A stretch of DNA of 64,000 bases, taken from the NCBI RefSeq assembly GCF_013170825.1, contig NZ_CP033365.1:6894001-6958000 (forward strand), given 5' to 3'. Positions 57,888 through 64,000 of this stretch are shown here, in pieces. This stretch comes from Mesorhizobium sp. NZP2298. Lineage in GTDB: Bacteria; Pseudomonadota; Alphaproteobacteria; Rhizobiales; Rhizobiaceae. A program made the position numbers and the translations under genes. The number at the start of each line of letters is the position of its first letter. The stretch's first letter is position 1. Under the pieces are notes generated by a model. It was not told the DNA's origin, searched no databases, and saw only the letters and a list, made by a program, of their open reading frames with translations.

Positions 57888-58500
57888 TTGCCAGAATCGA
57901 CCAAGACAGAGACGGCATCCATGGAAGTTACCATCATTGGAATCCTCGCAAAGCGGGTCTTCCAGGTTCACGGCGCGGCGAGTGACGGGAAGGTTGTCTT
58001 TCGCAAGAAGCTGTCGCGCGCAGTTGCTGCCGTTTCTCGCCGGACAGCCCCGGTGCACGGTGGCGATGGAAGCGCGACCGCCCACGACTGGGGGCGTACG
58101 ATCGGCGGGCTCGGGCATGCCGTCCGGCTCCTGCCGCCGGTCTATGTGAAGTCCTTTGTAAAGCGGCACGCGGAAGCGGCCCTCAGGCCGACAATGCGCT
58201 TCGTGGCTGTCAAAACCGAGGAGCAAGAGGCGCGGTCGATGATCTTCCGCACGCGCGACCTCTTGGTGCGCCAGCGCACGCAGCTGATAAACGCCCTGCG
58301 CGGCCACCTCGCCGAAGCACGGGGTCGTCGCCCCACACGGCCCGGCCCACGTGAAGCGCCTTGCGGATGCAATCGAAGACGAGGAAGGCCTCATCCAGCC
58401 GATCGTCCGCGACGTTGGTCGTCTCTACCTCCAGCAGATCGCCATCTACAGCGAGAAGATCGCCGAGCTCGAGAAGACCCTCCCTTGGCTGTAGATCATC
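57888..58500 (+). pseudogene. IS110-family transposase remnant
   Basis: Frames give MEVTIIGILAKRVFQVHGAA, SDGKVVFRKKLSRA, LPPVYVKSFVKRHAEAALRP, FVAVKTEEQEARSMIFRTRD and LVRQRTQLINALRGHLAEA. This is the N-terminal DEDD half of an IS110 transposase with changes at the first catalytic Asp (ILAKRVFQVHG in place of the usual DxAKxVFQVHG) and frameshifts. It bounds the nif operon upstream. Confidence 0.75.
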
Positions 58501-58640
58501 TGGGAGCTCGTCCCGCTGGATTTGGCGCGCTGAAGGAGCGGGGATCAGCCAAATCCGCGAGCGTTCCAAGTGGATTCTGTCCACTCTATCTGAGTTTCAG
58601 CCATCTTGCCCTCCCGAGCATTCCTTAACCCGCCGCCGCA

Positions 58641-59072
58641 TCAGACCGCTCCGCGTATCGGATTGACGACCTTGAGCCCGGCAAAGTCTTTTTCGTTATC
58701 CGTTACCAGCACGCACTCGTTCGCTCCGGCGACAGCGGCGATGATCATGTCGAGCCCGCTGCGCGGCTTGCCGGCCAGTTTTCCTCCTGCCATCAGCCGC
58801 GCCCAGATCAGCCCTGCCTTGTCGTCGAACGAGAGGATGCGGCCCGCAAACAGCGCCTGCGGCCCCTCAGGCCCAGAGAACCAGTTGTCGAGTGCGTCGC
58901 GTTTTTTCCCGCGCGGCTTCTCCAGAACCCTGCGAAGAATTTCCGCAACGGTCAGCGAAGCGATGAACAAATCCTCGTCACGCTGTCTCGACATCCATGC
59001 CAGGAGCGATTCCGAAGGCTGCGATTTGACGACATCGCTGATGATGTTGGTATCGAGGAGGTAGCGCGTCAC
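58641..59072 (-). CDS. vapC: VapC-type PIN-domain toxin ribonuclease
   Basis: A 143-residue PIN toxin. Conserved acidic residues are seen in YLLDTNIISDVVKSQ, FIASLTVAEILRRV, KPRSGLDMIIAAVAGA and VLVTDNEKDFAG. Such toxins cleave tRNA or rRNA. GTG 59072 overlaps the antitoxin stop (GTGA), the standard operon layout. Confidence 0.9.
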   Translation of the reverse strand: MTRYLLDTNIISDVVKSQPSESLLAWMSRQRDEDLFIASLTVAEILRRVLEKPRGKKRDALDNWFSGPEGPQALFAGRILSFDDKAGLIWARLMAGGKLAGKPRSGLDMIIAAVAGANECVLVTDNEKDFAGLKVVNPIRGAV

Positions 59073-59368
59073 AGGTCGATCTTCCGCCCCTCTTCATGGG
59101 GGCGGGAAAGATCGAGGTCAGCTCCCACGAGCGGCGAACGACGCAATGCGGCGAGAATCCCGCCAAGCTTGGGTGGCTCGCCGGCAATGGTCTGGCTGAC
59201 AGCAGCGCGCAGGCTAGAGGCATCCGGTCCATCCTCGGCCAGGCGGCGAGCCAAAGATCGAATGAGGTCGCGATCGGCATCGCGGCCAAGCACCTCGAAG
59301 CGCGCCAAGCCGCGCTCGCTGAGGCGAGATCGATAGTTTTGAATGGCGCGTTTTTGCGAGCTGCTCAT
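59069..59368 (-). CDS. vapB: VapB-type antitoxin
   Basis: A 99-residue protein starting MSSSQKRAIQNYRSRLSERG, LARFEVLGRDADRDLIRSLA, with the C-terminal PLVGADLDLSRPHEEGRKID that would bind the toxin. It is translated just before vapC with overlapping codons. The N-terminal part is expected to bind the operon's own promoter, in the AT-rich region from 59370. Confidence 0.85.
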   Translation of the reverse strand: MSSSQKRAIQNYRSRLSERGLARFEVLGRDADRDLIRSLARRLAEDGPDASSLRAAVSQTIAGEPPKLGGILAALRRSPLVGADLDLSRPHEEGRKIDL

Positions 59369-59790
59369 AGTTGCCTCCGACTACAACACACATACAAAAT
59401 ACATTCGACATACATCATAACTACAACAAGAAGGAACATACAGATCTAAATAAAAAGACAGTCTTCATTTCTCATTTCCAGTAATATAACCAGAATACTG
59501 GGTTTGATCAAGGTGCAGGCAGTCCGGGCAGTGCTCTCTTCTGTTGAATGGCATCGGTGGGGACGCGCGATATATGTTACGCGACGGTACTTTTTGACCA
59601 GCGTCGAGTTCTTGCGCTGACAAGAGAAATATCTCGGCGCCGACCAGAGGGCGTCGGCCCCAGGACGGGCGAGGCGCGTTCGGAGAACGGCGCGAAACAG
59701 GGATTGGTCGATTCGCGCGGCGATGATTGACCACAACGCCTGCTGGACGGGTTCCGCGTGCAGGTGCCCGTCGCTGCCCGCCTTGAAAAA
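59369..59790. other. Intergenic region between divergent vapBC and abiE loci
   Basis: AT-rich near 59370-59460, with repeated ACATAC and TACAA words that may be the vapBC promoter/operator. No gene is supported in the remainder. Confidence 0.4.
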
Positions 59791-59820
59791 CTGTCAGAAA
59801 ATCGCATACATTTCTGACAG
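59791..59820 (+). promoter_or_regulatory. Perfect 10-bp inverted repeat, probable AbiEi operator
   Basis: CTGTCAGAAA (59791-59800) and TTTCTGACAG (59811-59820) are exact inverse complements around a 10-base spacer, ending just before the abiEi start. AbiEi antitoxins are known to repress their own operon through inverted repeats. The palindrome is intact although both genes are frameshifted. Confidence 0.7.
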
Positions 59821-59830
59821 GAGCATGGCC

Positions 59831-60425
59831 ATGCAACGGTTGACCGAACAGATTCTTGCGCACGCGAAAGGGCTGCCAGAGGGCACGCCGGTCGCAGCTA
59901 AGAGCTTGCTTCACCTCGGGAATCGCGCCGCGGTGGATCAGGCATTGTCGCGTCTAGCCGAGCGGACGCAGTTGATCCGGGCGGGTCGCGGCGTCTATCT
60001 CCTTCCGGTCACGAGCAGGTTCGGCACCCGGGCTCCCTCCGTGGAGCAAGCGGTCGAGGCGCTTGCCAGCCAGCGCGGGGAGATCATCGTCACGAGTGGG
60101 GCCGTTGCCGCCAACACCCTCGGTCTCACGACACAGGTGCCGGTCCGGTCGGTCTATCTGACTTCCGGCCGCACCCGGAAGATGAGCCTCGGCAAGCAGG
60201 TCGTCGAGCTTCGCCACGCGCCTCGTTGGCAGCTCGCCAATGGCGCATCGGCCCGCTGGCGAGGCGGTGCGAGCGTTGGCTTGGCTTGGGCCGGAGAAGG
60301 CTGAGGCCGCCCTCCAGACACTGAAGCGGAAACTCCCGCCGGGCGTCTTCAGCGAGTTGGTCGCGGTAGCGCCGCAGCTTCCGACCTGGATGGCGCGCAG
60401 CGTGGGCAAGGCCGCACATGGCTGA
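59831..60425 (+). pseudogene. AbiEi-type antitoxin (DUF6088), frameshifted
   Basis: The first frame reads MQRLTEQILAHAKGLPEGTP, AVDQALSRLAERTQLIRAGR and GVYLLPVTSRFGTRAPSVEQ. A shift near 60240 (an apparent 7-base insertion, GGCGCAT) moves the continuation, RPAGEAVRALAWLGPEKAEA and VAVAPQLPTWMARSVGKAAH, to another frame. The stop overlaps the abiEii start. ATG 59831 has AGGAG at good spacing; ATG 59825 is too close. The domain layout matches type IV antitoxin proteins. Confidence 0.75.
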
Positions 60426-61433
60426 TCCCTTTCTCCACCTCCCGATCGAGGATCGGCGGGAGGCGCTCGGCGTCGCGGCCGATCGGTCCGGCAGGCCGGC
60501 GCATCTCCTCGAGAAGGACGTGTGGGTGGTCTGGGCGCTCGCCACCTTTACGGCTCGGCGCTCGGCGAACATCTGGTGTTCAAGGGCGGCACGTCGCTGT
60601 CCAAAGCCTATCAGGTTATCCAGCGGTTTTCCGAGGACGTCGACCTAACATACGACATCCGGCCGATTGCACCCGACTTGGTGGGCGACGACGGCGAAGC
60701 GTTGCCGGAGACCCGTAGCGAGGAAAAACGCTGGTCCAGTGAGGTGCGTAAGCGCCTGCCCAATTGGGTTGAAGGAAGCGTTCAGCCGATCATCGCAGAT
60801 GCGCTCGCGGCTGAAGCTTTGGCGGCCGCCATCCGCGTCGAGGGCGAGAAGCTGTTCATCGATTACGAAGCCGCGACGCCTGGCTCCGGCTATGTGGCGC
60901 CGAGCGTGATGCTCGAATTCGGAGCACGATCGACGGGCGAGCCCGCGAGCTTGCGCGACATCGCCTGCGACGCGTCTGGCCTGATCGAGGGCGTGACCTT
61001 TCCCACGGCTCGTCCACGCGTGATGCATGCGGAGCGAACCTTCTGGGAGAAGGCGACGGCCATCCATGTCTTCTGCCTGCAGGAGCGCCGGCGCGGCGAT
61101 CGCTTTGCTCGTCACTGGCACGATGTCGCGCGGTTGGACGAAACCGGTTTTACCCCGTCCGCCTTTGCTGATCGCGATCTGGCGAACGCAGTGGCGCGCC
61201 ACAAGACCATGTTCTTCGCCGAGAAAGCGCCCGATCGAACGCCCATCGATTACGCGGCGGCTGTCAACGGCGGTCTGCGGCTTGTGCCCGCAGGCGATGG
61301 TCTGAAGGCGCTTGAAGAGGACTACGCCCGCATGGTCGACGACGGGCTTCTTCTGGAAGACGCGGAGCCTTTCGAAGCGCTGATGGCGCGATGTGCCGAT
61401 ATCGCCGAGCGAGCCAATTACATCCGCGAATAG
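60418..61433 (+). pseudogene. AbiEii-type nucleotidyltransferase toxin, frameshifted
   Basis: Starts MADPFLHLPIEDRREALGVA and HLLEKDVWVVWALAT; a one-base loss near 60550 moves the rest to another frame: LYGSALGEHLVFKGGTSLSK, AYQVIQRFSEDVDLTYDIRP. GGTSLSK and SEDVDL are the nucleotidyltransferase active-site motifs of AbiEii toxins. The C-terminal part (RHWHDVARLDETGFTPSAFA and so on) is complete to 61433. AbiE acts as a phage-abortive type IV toxin-antitoxin system; here both partners are broken by single events, unless recoding occurs. Confidence 0.78.
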
Positions 61434-61455
61434 AAAAAACTGGGGGACGGCGCCG

Positions 61456-61898
61456 TGCGAATTTCGCGGATCAAAATTACAAACTTCGCCAATCGGCGCG
61501 CTGCGGGCGGGAATGCTCGATGCGCTGATGGCGGCAGAGCCAAGCCTCGCCGATCAGCGCGAACAGGTGGTGCGCATGTCGGCGGCGCTCGCTGTCGGCG
61601 GGCCGCTCGCCGACCGGATCTGGCGAGCCTCGGTGGACGCGACGCGTCGCCTCTCCATCTTAATCTGTTGACGCCGCACTCGGCAAAGGGCTGCGAAGAT
61701 GATGTCGTGATCATGGTGGGACTTGATCTGGGCGGTTTGCCCTGGCGCAACGAGCAGCCGGCGGCGCGACGCGAAAGCCGACGGCTGTTCTATGTTGGCC
61801 TGACGCGGGCCCGCGACGAGATCCATATGCTGTATTCCGGTTACGTCGATACCGGCCGCGGGCGAAGGTTCGGCACCCCGTCCCGTGCAAGAGCGTAG
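61456..61898 (+). pseudogene. Remnant of OLD-type nuclease start and UvrD-type helicase end
   Basis: A GTG-initiated frame reads VRISRIKITNFANR, like the first strand of OLD-family ATP-dependent nucleases. After about 150 bp another frame gives LLTPHSAKGCEDDVVIMVGL and RRLFYVGLTRARDEIHMLYS, motifs V and VI of a UvrD/Rep helicase. Together these resemble the two ends of a nuclease-helicase defence operon such as Gabija (GajA-GajB) with the middle deleted. The helicase part is clear, the nuclease part is short and tentative. Confidence 0.5.
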
Positions 61899-61942
61899 CC
61901 GTCGACAAGTGTGGAGATCAGCTCCTTTGCATTGGGAAACCG

Positions 61943-62803
61943 TTATTTGAGGGTCGGGTCGAGCTTATCGCGCAACCAGTCGCCGAGGACGCTAACGGCA
62001 ACGGCCGTGATGACAATGACGAGGCTTGGAGCGAGCAGCATCCAGGAGGCGCGGGTGATATACTCGCGGCCGGCCGCGACCATGACACCCAGGCTGGTCA
62101 TCGGCGGTTGAACGCCGAGGCCGAGGAAGGAGAGTCCGCTTTCCACCAGGACGATTTCCGGAAAGGTCACCGTCGCCGCCACGAGAAGCGTCGCCGCGCT
62201 GTTGGGCAGGATATGCCGCAGATAGACACGCAGCGGATGGGCGCCGAGTTGGCGCGTTGCGCTCGCATAGCCCTGCGCGCTGGCGGTGATTGCCAGTCCT
62301 CGTGCCAACCGCGCATTCCGCTCCCAGCCATAAAGTCCCATCAGGGCGACGAACAGCGTCAGCGAATTACCGAAACAGGCGAGCATTGCCAGCGCCACGA
62401 TTAGAAATGGTAACGAAGCCTGTACGTCGATCATTAGCAGCAGGGCATGCTCGACGAGCCCGCGGAAATACGCGGCGATGAAGCCAATCCCGGTACCGAC
62501 CAACACGCTGATCGCAGTGGCGCCGAAGGCGACCAGCAAGCTGGTGCGGATCGAGTAGAAAAGACGCGAGGCCACGTCACGGCCCAGATCGTCGGTTCCC
62601 AGGACGTGTAGCATCGTTCCGCCAAAGCCGACGGGCGGCGCCAGGCGATGGCGCAGGTCGATGGAAGTGATCTCATAGGGAGCCATCAGCGGCGCGGCGA
62701 GCGCCGTGAGGAGCATGAGGAGAACCCAGCCCACAGCAAGGAGTGTCGGCAGGTCCACCGAGCGAGGCGGCGGACGGTTGGTTTCTACAGTTGCCGTTTT
62801 CAT
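61943..62803 (-). CDS. Oligopeptide/dipeptide-type ABC transporter permease (DppC/OppC-like)
   Basis: A 286-residue inner-membrane permease with about six hydrophobic segments (LLAVGWVLLMLLTALAAPLM near the N-terminus). It has the family N-terminal HRLAPPVGFGGTMLHVLGTD DLGRD-type sequence, and the EAA-like loop ATRQLGAHPLRVYLRHILPN that contacts the ATPase. Its start overlaps the stop of the DppB-like gene (ATGA). Substrate could be a di/oligopeptide, a nickel complex or another small molecule. Confidence 0.88.
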   Translation of the reverse strand: MKTATVETNRPPPRSVDLPTLLAVGWVLLMLLTALAAPLMAPYEITSIDLRHRLAPPVGFGGTMLHVLGTDDLGRDVASRLFYSIRTSLLVAFGATAISVLVGTGIGFIAAYFRGLVEHALLLMIDVQASLPFLIVALAMLACFGNSLTLFVALMGLYGWERNARLARGLAITASAQGYASATRQLGAHPLRVYLRHILPNSAATLLVAATVTFPEIVLVESGLSFLGLGVQPPMTSLGVMVAAGREYITRASWMLLAPSLVIVITAVAVSVLGDWLRDKLDPTLK

Positions 62804-63741
62804 TGCGATCCTGAGTTTGTTCCACGCAAGCGCGGATCGAACACGCCATAAAGCAGGTCCATCAGCAGGTTGGCCGACGTCATGGTCAGCGCCACGAGAA
62901 GGAGGATGACCTGCACCACGGCGAGATCACGGTTCGCAACCGAAACCACCAGCAATTGGCCGATGCCGGGCCAGCCGAAGACGCTTTCCACCAGTACGGC
63001 GCCCGCGACCTGGCCGCCGAGCATCAGGCCGAACAGCGTCAGCACAGGAATGATCGCATTCGGAAAGGCATGGTGGCGAACCACCTGCCGCCACGTCACG
63101 CCCTTGGCGCTGGCCGCCACGATGTAGAGCTGCGACAGAACTTCGATCATGGCGCTACGCGTGAAGCGCGCGATAATGGCCGCCCCGCCCAAACCAAGCG
63201 TGAGCACCGGCAGTACGAAGCTTTCCGGCCGATCCGCGCCGCCGGACGGGAACAGGCCGAGCGTCACGGAAAAGATCAGGATCAGCAATAGCCCGAGCAC
63301 GAAGCTTGGCACGGTGAAGCCGAACACGGTCAGCATCATCACCGATCGGTCGACCCAGGTGTCGCGATGCATGGCGGCGTAGGCGCCGACCGGAATGCCG
63401 ATTAGCATCGTGAGCGCCAGTGCCGGCAGCATCAGCGCCAATGTCAGGGGCGCGCGCTCGAACACAAGCTGCAGGGCCGGTTTTCCAGCCAGCATGGAAT
63501 TCCCGAAATCGCAGTGAAGTGCCGCCAGGACATAGCGGACATATTGCACATACAGAGGCTGATCGAGCCCCCAATGCCGGCGAAACGCCTCAAGATCCGG
63601 GGCGCGGGCGCTGGGACCGAGTATCTGCAGCGCCGGGTCTCCAGAGGCCCGCAGCACCACGAATGTAAAGGTCACTACGATCAGGATCGACAGGCCCGCA
63701 CGCAGGAGCTTGGGGCCGGCGAAACGAAACACCGCACTCAT
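62800..63741 (-). CDS. Oligopeptide/dipeptide-type ABC transporter permease (DppB/OppB-like)
   Basis: A 313-residue permease beginning MSAVFRFAGPKLLRAGLSIL and IVVTFTFVVLRASGDPALQI. FRRHWGLDQPLYVQYVRYVL and the EAA-type loop YIVAASAKGVTWRQVVRHHA, FPNAIIPVLTLFG are typical. ATG 63741 overlaps the stop of the upstream ATPase gene (ATGA), so the three genes form one minus-strand operon; 63855 is an unlikely longer start. Confidence 0.9.
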   Translation of the reverse strand: MSAVFRFAGPKLLRAGLSILIVVTFTFVVLRASGDPALQILGPSARAPDLEAFRRHWGLDQPLYVQYVRYVLAALHCDFGNSMLAGKPALQLVFERAPLTLALMLPALALTMLIGIPVGAYAAMHRDTWVDRSVMMLTVFGFTVPSFVLGLLLILIFSVTLGLFPSGGADRPESFVLPVLTLGLGGAAIIARFTRSAMIEVLSQLYIVAASAKGVTWRQVVRHHAFPNAIIPVLTLFGLMLGGQVAGAVLVESVFGWPGIGQLLVVSVANRDLAVVQVILLLVALTMTSANLLMDLLYGVFDPRLRGTNSGSQ

Positions 63742-64000
63742 CAATGCCTCACCACATGGCAGGCGACCTGCCGTTCCGGTCCTAGCGGCAGGAGTTCGGG
63801 CAGGCTCTGGCGGCAGACATCGCGCGCAAGTGGACAGCGTGGATGAAACGGGCATCCGCAGGGCCGATCGGTGGGGCTCGGCGGCTCGCCTGGCAACGCC
63901 ACATAATGATCGAAGCCGCCCGGAAGCCTCGGCATGGCCGAGACGAGCGCCTGCGTATAGGGATGGGCGGGTTGATCGATAATGGCGTCGGCGCGCCCCT
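63741..64000 (-). CDS. ABC transporter ATP-binding protein (DppD/OppD-type), C-terminal part
   Basis: The last 85 residues of an oligopeptide-type ATPase, cut by the window edge. HPYTQALVSAMPRLPGG and the C-terminal four-cysteine-like motif CGCPFHPRCPLARDVCRQ are characteristic of OppD/DppD/DppF proteins. The Walker motifs lie outside the window. Confidence 0.88.
   Translation of the reverse strand, partial: GRADAIIDQPAHPYTQALVSAMPRLPGGFDHYVALPGEPPSPTDRPCGCPFHPRCPLARDVCRQSLPELLPLGPERQVACHVVRH

Overview
The window looks like a piece of a rhizobial symbiosis island, most likely Mesorhizobium. It holds a nifHDKENX operon on the minus strand, a symbiosis-type ACC deaminase gene, an nif-specific ferredoxin, an exopolysaccharide repressor-like membrane protein, an acetoacetate decarboxylase and a broken Nod-factor-type GDP-mannose dehydratase. 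These are embedded in insertion-sequence debris and frameshifted genes. No tRNA, rRNA, CRISPR array or replication origin was seen. The genus is inferred from gene content only.

Layout. 1-6 kb: remnants of IS21, a group II intron reverse transcriptase, IS66-like, an integrase-core transposase and IS481, with an AT-rich SET-domain gene (2.3-2.7 kb). 6-9 kb: an ectoine-hydrolase-like M24 protein, a frameshifted Asp/Glu racemase and an RpiR regulator. 9-20.5 kb: an NRPS condensation domain fused to a KamA-type radical SAM aminomutase, an ATP-grasp ligase, a LuxR regulator, an IS3 element split by an IS1380 fragment, a 2-oxoglutarate oxygenase and a class III aminotransferase. 21.4-24.3 kb: an operon iscA-like / degenerate nifU / small ORF / queE / queD / queC behind a NifA-sigma54 promoter. 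24.3-34.5 kb: a broken LacI regulator, broken toxin-antitoxin genes, acdS and a tandem pair of secreted subtilases with a beta-barrel protein. 34.5-36 kb: a displaced nif tail (exoX-like, fdxB, DUF683, DUF269 remnant). 36.3-45.1 kb: a second biosynthetic block bracketed by an imperfect direct repeat, containing a cupin/methionyl-tRNA-synthetase-like protein, a PhyH dioxygenase, an FAD-oxidase remnant, a lysine/ornithine N-hydroxylase, a gmd remnant and a radical SAM protein. 45.7-57.8 kb: adc, a UspA protein, an OmpR-type regulator and the nif operon. 57.9-61.9 kb: IS110 remnant, VapBC, a decayed AbiE pair and a helicase/OLD-nuclease remnant. 61.9-64 kb: an oligopeptide-type ABC transporter running off the window.

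The most interesting content is the hydrazine-forming gene set. A flavin N-hydroxylase plus a cupin-MetRS fusion is the established N-N bond-forming pair of s56-p1, triacsin and pyrazomycin-type pathways. Here the N-hydroxylase gene is preceded by a near-consensus sigma54 promoter and a NifA upstream activating sequence (TGT-N10-ACA). The condensation-KamA gene 25 kb away has a consensus sigma54 promoter too. Together with the ATP-grasp ligase and two non-heme iron oxygenases, this suggests a metabolite made under nitrogen-fixing control. One possible scaffold, by inference only, is a beta-lysine-type acid joined to a hydrazinoacetate-like unit, reminiscent of negamycin.

Many genes here are broken, so the region is a mosaic of active nif-controlled operons and decaying cargo. 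Starts were chosen from Shine-Dalgarno spacing and gene overlaps.
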